From the NCBI RefSeq assembly GCF_003573695.1, contig NC_039364.1:233547656-233611655 (forward strand): 64,000 nucleotides of DNA, in the 5' to 3' direction. Under the pieces are notes generated by a model. The model had not been told where the DNA came from, did no database searches, and was given only the letters and a program-made list of their open reading frames with translations. The position numbers were made by a program, and so were the translations under genes. Shown piece after piece: positions 23,640 through 35,332 of the stretch (its first letter is position 1; the number at the start of each line of letters is the position of its first letter). Source of the stretch: Papaver somniferum. Lineage: Eukaryota; Streptophyta; Magnoliopsida; Ranunculales; Papaveraceae.

Positions 23640-25060
23640 ATTTTTAGCATTTTTGTTTTTTAACTTTTTGATGGATTGAAGCAGTTAGTAAACATCGAGT
23701 GTCAACAACAACAATTACCGTTATTGCTATAATAGGGTTCTGATGAAGAATATAGGTCTATGCTAATGTACGTAAAGGTCCTTAGTTTGTTCTAAGTGAA
23801 ACGACTAAACCGTTGTTGTAATCCAATTATCTATGGATGCAATGATATTCTGCCCGTAGAGTTTCTTTTGACGCTCGGTATGTATTAGAATTGGTAATTG
23901 CACTTCTCCTTGCAATGAAAATATTCTACATGTAAAGATTTTTTCAGCACGCGGTATATATTAGAGAACTGGTAGTTATACTTATCCTTACGGGGAAATT
24001 ATAATGGCCACTTCATGAATATGACATCTAGCACAAAGATGAAGCTATCAATTGACCTACAAAATTTCCAACTATGTATTGGTGTTTCGGATGATCGTAT
24101 AATCTAATGTGACTCTTCATCATACATTTTTTTAACAAGGTAGCATGCGCCGAGTTTTGTGCATTTTGTGGTAAAAACAAAGGTGTTTCGATGACTATAT
24201 ATGATACGAGTCTTTGTTATCTATTTTCTTGCCCAGTTCAGTTGCTAGTCATGATAATTATGTTCTAACATTGTTATTACTACTATCTTATGTAGTTATA
24301 ATTAATATTGTATTCTCTAATGACTTATTTGGTTTATTTATTAATACCTCTGATCAAGTTGATCTATTTATCGAAGCATGAGGAACCTTTCTTAGAAGAT
24401 AAGTGAGGAAAAAATTTAGAAAAGAGATTAGAGTTTTTAATGGTAATGGGACTCGCCCGTTCTTGGGGGAAGAACACTATGCAGGTTGTTATATTTTGTT
24501 GTTGGCCCAAGCACAAAGTAAATATGGAAAAAATTAGATTAAGTATAATTCTGACAAAATTATTTGTTCTTCGGGTGCTTGGTTGATACATGATTTTACA
24601 AATTAATTAGTTTGTAGGTTAGTTTACTGCTAACATCTAAATCAATCAACCTCTTCTTTCAGGTCCACATGAAAGTATTACCTATCCATGGATGGGGTTA
24701 ACTAACCTCGCAAAAGAATATGAAGAGAAATCGGAACATGGAAGATGTCATTCCAAAACAAAGGGATAACTTATTATGTGGACGATTTGAGAGATGACAA
24801 GTAGAAAAAGAAGAGTTTGTGCCTTGCGTCTACATTCCCATCATTTATTTTCAGTATGTCGTTAGACAAGTTGTAAAGTTGGGACTCACGTTGTCGGTGA
24901 ATGATTCCGGAAACAAGAATCTTTGTTATATCTATTTTCTTTTTTTAAAAAAAGGGAAGGATATATATTAAAAGAAAATAATTTATTTTCAGATTATATA
25001 AATTCTTTCGGTGATTGGATGTTCAACTGGGATAATTTATTTTCATGGCAACCACCGTGA
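23640..25060. other. AT-rich stretch without an assignable gene
   Basis: Short frames only, such as 24,364-24,591 on the minus strand, with no family resemblance. The phrase CAAGAATCTTTGTTATATCTATTTTC near 24,915 resembles one near 24,200. I see no terminal repeats. Confidence 0.45.
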
Positions 25061-25064
25061 CTAA

Positions 25065-25177
25065 GTCTCATATCGTTTGACTCACCTGATTTTTTTTATC
25101 ATTTGAATCTCAATCCTGTAACACTTTGTACAGTCTTTTTTTTCTTCAATAAATCTCCAACTTCAAAAAAAAAAAAA
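25065..25177 (+). mobile_element. Poly(A)-ended tail, possible LINE 3' end
   Basis: A T-rich stretch with CCTGTAACACTTTGTACAG is followed by AATAAA (25,148-25,153) and an A13 run (25,165-25,177). This layout fits the 3' end of a plant L1-type LINE or another retroposed transcript. No reverse transcriptase is found upstream, so it would be a 5'-truncated copy. Confidence 0.4.
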
Positions 25178-25588
25178 GAGAGAAAAAGAATAGTTACAAT
25201 ATGTACACAGGATTAAAGAAATCCTAAAAAAGCCATCAAAATTGAATAATAGGAGTTATTGCAGTGAAACTTTGTGTGAATCGTGTCCTATTGAAATAAG
25301 ATTTGACTTACTGAATAATCCTTGAAGATTTCTTTCAGAGGACTCCAAAGACATATACTCCCAAGATTTTGTTCTTCCCCTGTTAACCCTTAGCTGCAAG
25401 ATTATTACTTTTCTCTTGCTTACCTTGATAGTTTCTGGTTGTTCCAAATGCATTCATGAGCCATGGTTATATAGCCATAATGAGTTAAATTGTGATAATT
25501 GACAATTAAAGAAAACTAAGATAATGTATTTAGCAGCCAGTGCCACCAAATAGGGAGGTGTCTATAGCGAATTCATCCGTGCCCGCAA

Positions 25589-25589
<1 letters not shown>

Positions 25590-25646
<57 letters not shown>
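25590..25646. repeat. (TA)n microsatellite
   Basis: About 28 TA units without interruption. Confidence 0.97.
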
Positions 25647-25650
<4 letters not shown>

Positions 25651-26230
25651 TCCAAAGTATAAACTCGAGAATACCAGTTGAGATTTATTACCATTGATAG
25701 TCATCGAATATTAGCCTGCTCTAATATATGTGAAATGAAACAAAAGTGTAGATTCATCACCCTGAACACATGGTATATATCGAACGAACCGGAACTAAAA
25801 TGGTGACGTGTTAACATATCCACACCTCACATATTACATTTGGAGACTACTATAACATATATTAAAATCTGATAAAAAAAAACATATCATTTAATTGATA
25901 ATAAACATGACTAACCTATCATTTAATGGATAATAAATACTATCTTATCTTCGTTTCTAAAATATCACTGTTTGATTTTAGCCTAAAAACAGCCAAATCC
26001 AAAAAAAAATAATAACTATTCTTTTTCGGAAACGAGAATGTGTACTTTTAAGTCTTATGTTGAACAAAGATTAAAGCTTCTAAGAAAGAATTCTGGACAA
26101 CAAATACACATTCACCACTGAGGAGAGATAAGGACAAAAAAAAACGTCATTGATGGCGGTACGAAACCATAACCGAGAGAAGAGACAATGAAAAAAGCAA
26201 AAAAGTAACACTAGACAGTTGCACAACACC

Positions 26231-26300
26231 AATCCCGCGCCGTTATGGCACGGGTATATCCTAGTTTTTATTATGGCACGGGTGTATCCTAGTTTCTATT
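26231..26300 (+). repeat. Helitron-like 3' terminus and a partial second copy
   Basis: The hairpin and CTAG described for the Helitron candidate end at 26,264. A second partial copy, ATTATGGCACGGGTGTATCCTAG, follows at 26,271-26,293. A related phrase lies near 107-131. Confidence 0.5.
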
Positions 26301-26327
26301 ATAGGAAAAAGGAGGCTATCCGTTGAT

Positions 26328-26383
26328 GCATATTGTTGATGTGGTTCTTAGTCATGCATATTGTTGATGTGGTTCTTAGTCAT
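26328..26383 (+). repeat. 28-bp perfect tandem duplication
   Basis: Units 26,328-26,355 and 26,356-26,383, each starting GCATATTGTTGATGTGG, are identical. Confidence 0.95.
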
Positions 26384-26467
26384 GTCGAACCGGGGATGCA
26401 CGGACGCGCCACTTTTGGCCCAGTGTCCGCGTGGGACGCAGGACGTGCCCACGACGCTGACTCGACG

Positions 26468-26570
26468 CGCTCACGTTTTTTTCTTTGGACGCAATTGGGC
26501 CTTGTCGGACGCGTATGGGCATGGGCTATGTCATAGATAAAGTGGTTTTTTTTCTCTTTTTCCTAATTAA
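26468..26570 (+). repeat. Left copy of a direct repeat of about 100 bp
   Basis: This segment (GGACGCAATTGGGCCTTGTC ... CATAGATAAAGTGG ... CTCTTTTTC) recurs at 29,349-29,450 with few changes. The pair brackets about 2.8 kb that contain the palindrome array. Confidence 0.85.
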
Positions 26571-26704
26571 AGATGGGGAAATTAGGGGGAGACCCAAAAA
26601 AAATAATATTCTCATTCTCAGGCCCACAATTAATTTTGTATACCGTGACACCCATAATTATTTCTCTGACACCCAAAATTATCCAAAATTATTAAGAATT
26701 AATA

Positions 26705-27524
26705 CATAACTCGTTATGCATACTATTTTTTCAGGCATAACTCGTTATGCAGCCTAATTTTTCAGGGGTATAATTGGCAACGCAACTTGGATATAACATA
26801 TCTAAAAATCCGCGCCTTGGAATTTTACAAATTTTATATTGTTGGAAATCTTTTTAAGAGAGCTACACAACGAGTACAAACAACAATATCAAAAAAAAAA
26901 ATTCACGAAAAAATCGGAGGTGATCATCATTTTAGGCTAAATTTTCGAAAACTTGATACATAACCATTATGCAGTCACCAGAAAAGATGCATAACACCTT
27001 CTGCAGACGCATAACGAATTATGCAACCATTTTCTCCACTGCATAACAAATTATGCCACTGCATAATTTGCATAACAAAGTTATGCATCTATAACAAGTT
27101 ATGTAGTCATTGTATTAGTGCGTAACTACATAAAAAATTGATGCATAATGCATTATGCATCTATTTTCTCGATGCATAAAAGATTGTGCAACAATTTTCT
27201 CGATGCATAATGCATTATGCATACATACTTTCGGATGCATAACATGTTATGCATCCATTTTCGCGACTGCATAACATGTTATGCAGATATTATTATAGGT
27301 GCATGACAAGTTATGCGGTCTTTGTTTTTGTTATGCGGATATTATTATAGGTGCATAACAAGTTATGCTCTCTTTATTTTTATTGGTTTCAATAGTCACA
27401 AAAAAGTTACTACATAACGTGTTATGCAACCATTTTCTAAATTGCATAACAAGTTATGCAACAACTTTTGTATATGCATAACAGGTTATGCAACCATTTT
27501 CAAATCTGCATAACGAGTAATGCG
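26705..27524. repeat. Array of about 18 short palindromes GCATAAC-N-GTTATGC
   Basis: Roughly every 40-45 bases there is an inverted pair built on GCATAAC and GTTATGC with a 2-3 base centre, for example GCATAACATGTTATGC (about 27,237 and 27,268), GCATAACAAGTTATGC (27,353 and 27,444) and GCATAATGCATTATGC (27,143 and 27,204). Between them, spacers such as CCATTTTCTC recur. Some copies have mutated one arm. The palindrome is better conserved than the spacer, so it behaves like a selected or copied unit rather than a plain tandem repeat. Function unknown. Confidence 0.9.
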
Positions 27525-27529
27525 TCAAT

Positions 27530-29345
27530 CAAGTCTTAGCTTCCTTGTTCAGGTCACGGCAGCAGCAACACCTCTGATTCAATCGACTACTCATACAGCA
27601 TGCATCCTCTTCCCTCCACTTCCTTGCTTATTCTCTGACCATCTAACCAACAACAATATCTCATCTATTCTCGACTAGTGCATCCAACAAACATCTCCAC
27701 TTCGAATTCAAATCAGCCAACAAACAATCCATCTCCGAGTTCCCATTGCAGTTGCAGTTTTATCTCCACATTCTCTATCTTTAATTCGCAGTATGAACCA
27801 CAGTCCTATTTCGATTCCAGTTTCGCCAACTAAACTTATCTCAGTCATTAGAGGACTAAAGCCAACACAGCTAACTCCAAGTCATCACCGGCAACAGTTG
27901 TTCACCCACCTTCGACTTCCTAACCTCCAACTCTCGACAGTTTTAACCCTTGTTTATCTTTGCTAAACAACACCATTTTTAGTCATAATCTACTGTAGAT
28001 TGTAGAGAAAAAGCATCCATGCCTTCATAGATCGAACCCTTTCGTGCAGACACTAAACCGATGGCAGCGACAACAGCTCGAACACAACACCCATCCTCCA
28101 TTCGATCAAACATCCAATAGACCATTAATCTCCTTTGCGAAAAGCTCCATTGGACCACTTGACATTTCTCTTCTTCAGTGATGTGAATTTCTTTCCTGCC
28201 CGGTAGTAACAACTCTAAACATCTACCCAATCCAGCGAACATACAATGAGCTCAATCTTTCCACGAATCCCATTTTCAGTCTGCGCATCAGCTTCTTGTT
28301 CACGTCCATGGAAGCGATCTCAATTTCCTCAACTCTACACTTTATGCAGAGCCAATTTTGCTCGCTGCCAGTTCCGCTTCTCGGCTACAACTCAATTCCG
28401 TTTCTCCCTGCCAGCAACAACTTACCTTCTCCTTGTTGTTTCTCATCTTCTCCACAGTAAACTCACGGCTAAAACTCCACAGATCCATTATATTCCACCA
28501 TCTGCATCTCCCATTAAGCATACGTGGAACCATCTAATACTTGAGAAGGTTGTGTGCATCCCGTAGCGTAGGTTGTGTTCTTCGAGTGTACTTGAGAAGG
28601 AAACCTTTGGCTGAGACACCTGGTACTCATAAAATCCATGGGAGAAGATTAATAGATACACAATCTGAATTGAAATTCCCATCCGAAAATAGTAAATGCA
28701 TAAAGATTTACTAGAAGCCTAGAAAATCTCCAATTAATTATAATGTCTTAATCTTGCTTGAAATTGTCCGGTTCACTACCAGATTCTCTTTCTGTTCATC
28801 ATAGCAGTTTCTTGCTTGAAACCCCCATCAACCACTATATTCTTCAATAGCAACAACCCATGGAAGTAACAGCTCCATTAACCTTCTCAGAGCCTATAAT
28901 CAACCAAACCCATTTGTTATTTCATCACATAACTTTAATTTCTCCTTCTTTGTTCTCTGTTGCAGCTCAACTTCATGTCTTCATTGTAAACTCTAACACA
29001 ACCACCGTAAATCCATTTTTCCATCTACAAATTCAAACCCCCTATAATTCAATTTTTATACCTTCAGTAAACCCTAACCTTCTAAATATAATGACCTAAT
29101 TAAACCCATCAGAACACACTCCTCAATCATCAACAACATCAGCGATTCAACTTTCAAATCCCACATCGATTTTCAACAGTAAAACCACTTCAAATAATAT
29201 TTTTACTGGGAAGAAGAAGGTCCAGAAACAGCATCAACAGATCTAGAAGCGGATAATAATCATGGAAAGAAAAGAAATCTCGGGAATAATTTTCTTTCAG
29301 AATTTGGGTGCGTGGATTTCATAGCAGAAACATCAGGGAGAATGG
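27530..29345. other. Unassigned stretch inside the direct-repeat pair
   Basis: A base composition with many CA and TC words (CAACAG, CTCCA, TTCAATC) resembles retroelement leader or LTR DNA more than genes. Frames at 27,979-28,242 (minus) and 28,246-28,566 (plus) lack domain motifs. No terminal repeats were found. Confidence 0.4.
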
Positions 29346-29348
29346 GTC

Positions 29349-29450
29349 TCGTGTTTTTTCTTTGGACGCAAATGGGCCTTGTCGGACGCGTATGGGTATG
29401 GGCCATGTCATAGATAAAGTGGTTTTTTTTCTCTTTTTTCTAAATTAGAG
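29349..29450 (+). repeat. Right copy of the direct repeat of about 100 bp
   Basis: Matches 26,468-26,570 with few substitutions (for example ATGGGTATGGGCCATGTC against ATGGGCATGGGCTATGTC). Confidence 0.85.
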
Positions 29451-29477
29451 ATTTATTGTTTCCCATAAAAAGAAGTC

Positions 29478-29540
29478 TTCGAGATTCGAACGCGGGTCTA
29501 TAGGTTGTCCATCTGTGTAGGAAACCACTAAACAACCGGT
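29478..29540 (-). repeat. tRNA-like segment with Pol III A- and B-box resemblance
   Basis: On the minus strand, GTTTAGTGGTTTCC (about 29,519-29,532) resembles an A box, and GCGTTCGAATC (29,483-29,493) matches a B box about 25 bases later. This fits a tRNA-derived SINE head or a decayed tRNA. No acceptor stem could be paired. Confidence 0.35.
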
Positions 29541-30747
29541 TGAAGCGTGATTTCTGTTGAGTATATTATATATATATATATTGAAAATAGTATGAAAACT
29601 CTGTGTACCACATAGTTAAAATGAAAAATCTGTTATAACTTTGAAATTTCGATCTTCTATGCATGAAACTTGATATACAATTACAGATATATTAGTATAT
29701 AAATATTTATATATACGCGTACGCGTCCTAGTTTTTTCCAAATGATGTCGTGTCCGCGTCGTCAAGTCTGAGTCCGTGCAACCCAGTGTCGAACCCATCG
29801 TCCGAACCATCTGCTCTGACGATGGTTCCCCTCCCTCGTTGTAATTTCCGAAATCCCGTTGTCTTTTATTACGAGTCATGTAAATAGGAGAGAAATAATG
29901 GATTTACGAGTCCTGTTAATAGGAGGGAAAGAAATTTCAAAAATTCCGGTCAATGTCCGGTCAATATCAAAATGTTGAAAATATTTCATTTCATCTTAAA
30001 TGCCAAATCTAGCCTTAATACCATCTTTAGTTTCTTACCGCATCCAAAGAAACTAAGAACCTAGCGACAAAAAAAAGAAAAAAATCGAAAGAAACTAACA
30101 TCAAAGTTGATTAGTTTGAATGTGATTCAAACTTTTCATTAATTGATCTTTTTAGTGTATATTACTTTGGAGAATAAGAGGAACCCGCTTGATTACAAGC
30201 TTTCGTTTCGTTAGTTCTCAGCCTCAATGTACTCATTCAATTAACGCGCCACTTGATTAACTTGTTTTCGTTAGTAATATCAGCGGATGTACCATTTTCA
30301 GTCAAGAAATCCGACTGCTTCCTTTCTTCTTTAGCTATTTATATTCCCTCTCTTCTTTCAGTTCGTCATATTAGTTGATGGAGTTCACGAGGAGATGCAA
30401 GAGGGTATCATGATTTTAAGTCAATTGTAACAAGATTTACTGCCTGTACAAAAAAACACTCATGTATGATTCTGATGTGGATGTGGATTTCGCAAAGGTA
30501 ATTAGGAATTTAGGGTTCATATGAAAATGGGAGGGTGTAATTGATTTTAGGTTAGTTTGGTCTTTCATTGTAAAAAAAGTAAGGATATTATAGATATTTC
30601 AATATTTTTTAGAAGAGTCAATCCCTCCTAAAATTTCAATTCCCTCCCTTTAATCTTTCCCTTCTGGAATACGTTCTTTCCTCTTACTAACAGGACTTTT
30701 TATTACAGTCCGAAATAAAATTAGCTAAATTTAAAACAAGATAATTT

Positions 30748-31049
30748 TCGTAGTAGATCATGGTCAGATACCCACGCTTGTAACAGTCGATGATTAGAGA
30801 TGGTTCGGTCATCTGATTTTGAAGCCGGTTGGTCACAATCCTGGAAGTGGAAGTTCACATGTAAACATCTGGAGTATCTTGTGGAGGGACCTTTAAATTG
30901 TAAAAAATGAAAAGAAAAAAAGAAAATTACTCAAAAGTTTATATTTACTCAATTATATTTTTTAACCATATTTATTGATTTTTAGTGTTTCTAGAGAGCC
31001 AAAGATAAGTATCCTTCAAGTTCAGATCGTACAGACATCCTTCATCAAC
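30748..31049 (+). pseudogene. Duplicated 3' end of the DUF1336 gene, part 1
   Basis: Matches 6,155-6,445, i.e. the last codons (GATCATGGTCAGATACCC, then CTTGTAACAGT) plus the 3' UTR, with substitutions and small deletions. The rest of the gene is absent here. It stops where a solo LTR begins at 31,050 and resumes at 33,108. Confidence 0.88.
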
Positions 31050-31788
31050 TGTTGATACCATCGAAATCGGTTAGGATCTCTCGAATATCCAAAATGGGAA
31101 TCACGTGGAAATTATTAATTATCGAAGCCGCCATCCAACTTAAGGAGTTGGGACCCCAAAGAAAAACTGGTCCAATTTACAGAGAAAGGTCCGGGAATCA
31201 AGATACGGGTTACGAAGATGTCAGGCACCTAACACGTCCAATCCGAAGATCGGCCTCTACTTTATAATTGGGATACTAAGGTTTCGATTGCAATATATAA
31301 AATAAATAAGTGCATAAATATCAATTTTGTACAATCTTAAACCTGCAAAAATACCAAACTATCAGATTACCCAATTATTAAATCAAAATCTAAAACACAA
31401 TTTTTAGTATTATTGAAATGAGCCACCAATTATTATTGTTATTGTCATTACGGGAGGATGAATCAAAATCTAAATACGACAGTCCAAGATCATTATTATT
31501 ATTATCGAAGATACCAACTATTATTACTATTAAACAAAACCGCCACGAACCAGAAATTAAGCCAAGCCCGTTGTAGCTAGTTTGCAACCCATGGTACGTC
31601 AACCAAGCATGAGATGTTAACGTCTGATGTGCTGGGAGGACTAAGATGATCCTAATGATCTACAGATGTATATGGATTCAACTAATACTATGCAGACAAG
31701 TCAAGACTAAATAATTAATACGTGGGTGCATGAAACATGAAGCAATGATTCTATCCAGACTATTAAGTGATCACATATATAGTTTTAA

Positions 31789-32261
31789 GAGCAACCACGG
31801 TGGAGGATCAAACCTATAACCATGGTCCAGAGACGAGACACAGCGGGACGGAGTAAAGATTAAAATCCGGACAAATTTCAAATTCCAGACTATATTTGGT
31901 CGGGGACTAAGACCAAAATTATATATAGTCGAGCGGACGTATAATGTTCGTTTGTCACCGGGCGTATATATAACGTGATCATGTTGATGGGACGGGCATA
32001 TAATGTGATCCTGGTGATGGGGCGGGCATATAATGTGATCTGGAGTGAGGCGTATGTATAAAGTTCGCTTGATGGCTGATGGGGCGTGTATATAATATGA
32101 TCCTGTGATGGGGCGGACATATAATGTGATTCTGGTGTATGCTTTTTCCCAAACGACCAAATTTACTCTTCCACCCTAATATAACACCACGGACTAAACT
32201 TAAATTTGGTCGTTATTTTTATAATTGGTCTATGATTTTGATGGCATCATTGCAGTTGCTC
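31789..32261. mobile_element. PIF/Harbinger (Tourist)-like MITE with internal tandem repeats
   Basis: The ends are inverted: GAGCAACCAC at the left, and at the right GCAGTTGCTC (its complement reads GAGCAACTGC). Both sides are flanked by TAA (31,786-31,788 and 32,262-32,264), the 3-bp target duplication typical of PIF/Harbinger. The next inner motifs are also inverted (AAATTTGGTC-type words at both sides). The core holds about six diverged units built on GGGCGGGCATATAATGTGATC. Confidence 0.7.
31935..32135. repeat. Diverged tandem repeat of about 33-37 bp in the MITE core
   Basis: Units share (A/G)TGGGGCGGGCATATAATGTG with variable ends. The best copies lie near 31,988, 32,018 and 32,108, with weaker ones near 31,928, 31,960, 32,048 and 32,080. 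Confidence 0.75.
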
Positions 32262-32583
32262 TAAGAGACTACATTAATAAGATGACTAAAACAGATTAAT
32301 GGATTAAAGAACTGACCTGTTTTTACTTTATCAATGATTAAATGTATACTTAGATGAAGAACCAACAATCTTATATTGCGAAATCGTATCCGGCACCACG
32401 CCCACAGTCGCTCCAGTTTTAATTATTTCTCAAAACTTCTTTTCTAATGATTTTTTCCTAAATTTTCCTTTTCTTTGACACCAAAACTAGCTACCTATTT
32501 ATTATATTGTTTCTCCATTAATCATAATCATAGGATTAATTGATTTTAATCGGACCGTTCACATTAAAAACCTAAATATCATT

Positions 32584-32587
<4 letters not shown>

Positions 32588-32635
<48 letters not shown>
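32588..32635. repeat. (TA)n microsatellite
   Basis: About 24 TA units inside the Tat-type LTR. Confidence 0.97.
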
Positions 32636-32639
<4 letters not shown>

Positions 32640-33107
32640 TTCATATTTAAACATTATTTTATTTCAATAATATATCATTTAATCCTATGATTTTGTCTAC
32701 CAGGGAAAGACTTAATAATATATCATTTTATTTCAATAATATATCATTTTATTTCAATAATATATTGCAAACTAATGCCGACCTAAGGTTGAAAAGGTGT
32801 CAACACTTTTGAGTGTTAACTTAATGGGTGCCTAGACTTAATGGGTGCTGGCTCGTAGACTAGGAGTATAGTTCACATTTAGGACTTGGTGGACGGCAGA
32901 ACATGGATTTATAAAATGGACTGGCTAGCCCCACTAGTTAACTAATCTGGTGATCATGTAGAGCCTATAAAAAGCAAAGCCATGGTTTAGCAAGGATAAG
33001 CCTATTTTGTACTAAAACACCCGCACCGTGACTCATTTTTGACTCGACCCTCCTTGGATACGATTGGCGGCGTACTTTCGTGACCGTGTAAAATTGGGGT
33101 GTCTACA

Positions 33108-33420
33108 TCCTTACCAATACCTTGCTGGCTCTCTAGTGGAATCATATAGTCCTGTGACCAAGACAATTCTTGTGATTCTTGTATCTTTTTTTCTGTGTCT
33201 CAACACATACAATGCGTCCGAAAACACATGTATTTTATCTATTACTAGGCCTCAATGTGTGCTGCAACGGTAACGGTGTGTGATCAATCCTTTTTTTATG
33301 TTTTTCCTTTTCCTTTGTGTTTTTCTGTAGGCCTCGTTCGTGTAAACATTTCTACCAGCATGATCCAAAGCTGATCCAGAATTGCCAAAATTTAGGACAC
33401 TAAACTGAGATGAACTTTTA
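33108..33420 (+). pseudogene. Duplicated 3' flank of the DUF1336 gene, part 2
   Basis: Continues the match broken at 31,049: ACCAATACCTTGCTGG, then CCTGTGACCAAGACAAT and TTATCTATTACTAGGCCTC correspond to 6,450-6,720. It therefore marks the same ancestral segment. Confidence 0.88.
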
Positions 33421-35332
33421 AAAATGATTTCATTTTTTCTCAATACTGCAAGGAGGAATTCAAAACTATGCCCACGCATTGACTTCATATGTGCTCTCTT
33501 TTCGGAAAACATCTTAAATGCGGAATTTTTAGAAAAAAGTAGGATTAGAACCTAGAGGCGGAGCTAGTATTGTGCAAGGGTATGCAAAACTAGCTTCCAA
33601 ACCTAGAATTTCTAATACTTTGGGCTCCCAGACCTATTTTTAAGATTTTGCACCCTCTGGCACTGCTTTGCTTCCCCTAAGTGAAGTTTTTAGTTGCGCC
33701 CCTGTTGGAACCTTTGACGTCGTTAGCTAAAGTCAAACACGAAATTGAGTCCTTTAGACACGGTCACACAAAGGATCTGCAGGAATTGGCGGTAACAAAC
33801 TCAACAATTCCATAGCGACGCTGATATGGGTTTAGATATGGTCCCTGACCAGTCCTTCTACCATTGAGATATGTGTTGGGAAAAGTGCCTCATTTCTCGC
33901 TGGATTTCACTCGGAATCTACCATTTTCGTTACTTTTTTCTAGGCGTCTACATGTATCAAAATCACGACATGGGGGCAAAAAGTATCATGTATGCTGCAA
34001 TCCCAAATTGAATACTTTGTTGGCTCTCCAGTAAACAGTGTCATTAGGAAGTAAAACCCAAAGCCCCCTAGTCATATACTTTTAAAAGTGGCTAAACTGC
34101 CCTGGTTTAATTAATACTGATAAACTTGTTTAACTTAATTAATTTTGTTGGATTAATTAGTTGAACTGAAAATTATGAAATCATGTTTCAGATTGAGTTG
34201 GTACATATACGAAGATTTCTCGAGAAAAAAATTGATTTGAGAATTTTTATTGTAACGGAAACGAAAACGTTAGCCAAACATTTTAAAAAGAGAATTACAA
34301 AGATGTTTAATGGTTTCATTCTCCAAATTACAGAAGAAGTCAACATTTTCAAAACTAAAAATGTGAAAAGTCGGCATGGTCGACAAAACTGGAAAATAAC
34401 GACCCTCATTGGTCGGTATATTGGTATTAAACTATAATGCTGAGTAAATGATTTTTGACATACAGAAAAATGTGTTGTAAAATCATAATTGGGTGGTAGC
34501 ATATTATTCTCATGACCTGTAGACTAGACTGTAGTCATCAATGTTATATTTTCACAGAATGCCGACTTTGTCATTGTGTTATATTTTTCCTCTAGTCGTT
34601 ATTCTTCTAAAACAACAAACTGACGACCCTGGGTTAGTCGGCAAGCTTTACATTGTGAAACCTTGCCAACTGTTAGTTATACGCAACAAAACCTGAATCT
34701 GAAAAGATGTTATCAACTTTATTCATGCCATAATGGTTAGTATATTCATTGAAACATAAAATCTAACTCCTTGTCATAGGAATCACATATTCCTTAGCAT
34801 ATGCCCAAGCCTTTACACCCCTAGGTGACCCTAGTGGATGCGTTATAATCTTGTGAGGGTTTACATAGAGATTTATCCACAAAATCTACACAAAAAGCTT
34901 TTAAAACTATAAATCTTCGTCGGAGGAATCTCCATGCGATTCATACTCCGGAATTTTGGATACCATGAAATGATGGTTTTCATGAAATGTGAATGCTTTC
35001 CCCCTTTCCTCCAAGTAGCGCGCTTTTACGATTTCGTGCTACAAAATCACGGCACAAACTTACTTTGTTAGTATTGTTTAATTAGAAGATCAAACAACTT
35101 AGATTATGTGAAAGAAACTCCAAAAATAATTACAAATTATTGAGGAGACAAGCTTAAATGGCTAGTGTTGAAGATCATTTGTTGAATTTTGGTACCTAAT
35201 GACAAATAAAATTTTCACACACAGGAACGGGTCATATTCATCTATATTTAGTTGGCACGTTAACTATTTAATATAATGATGACTAACGTATGGTCGACTA
35301 AGTTATAACATTGTTAACCTGACGACTATTAG

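Larger units (their letters stand above)
18606..26264 (+). mobile_element. Candidate non-autonomous Helitron with nested insertions
   Basis: The proposed 5' end is A|TCTATATTATAAGG at 18,606. The proposed 3' end is CTAG at 26,261-26,264, followed by T. Eleven bases upstream of CTAG there is a hairpin CCCGCGCC-gttat-GGCACGGG (26,234-26,254, 7 of 8 pairs). TC at the 5' end, CTRR at the 3' end with a hairpin about 10 bases before it, and an A/T insertion site are Helitron rules. The span also holds a gypsy LTR and exon-like fragments. A second copy of the 5'-terminal phrase (AATGGTGTTTTACTACATCGACGG region) at about 21,870-21,905 makes the true left end uncertain. No RepHel protein is seen. Confidence 0.4.
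31050..33107 (+). mobile_element. Tat/Retand-type solo LTR
   Basis: It begins TGTTGATACC and ends GACCGTGTAAAATTGGGGTGTCTACA-like sequence (last bases GTGTCTACA at 33,099-33,107), as gypsy Tat-lineage LTRs do. It interrupts the duplicated DUF1336 3' UTR, which defines the insertion independently. The flanking pentamers (TCAAC and TCCTT) do not match, so the target duplication has been lost or the borders are slightly off. A MITE and a (TA)n tract lie inside it. Confidence 0.55.

Noticed and set aside
26705..27524. CRISPR-like array
   Set aside because: The repeats are palindromes with variable arms, the spacers are related to each other, the DNA is plant nuclear, and no cas gene is present.
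27979..28566. Two open frames facing away from each other
   Set aside because: They have no domain motifs, ordinary length for chance frames, and composition like surrounding repeat DNA.
29905..30705. Possible 800-bp element with inverted ends (AGTCCTGTTAATAGGAGG against AGTCCTGTTAGTAAGAGG)
   Set aside because: The inverted similarity is only about 30 bases and imperfect, and no target duplication was found.
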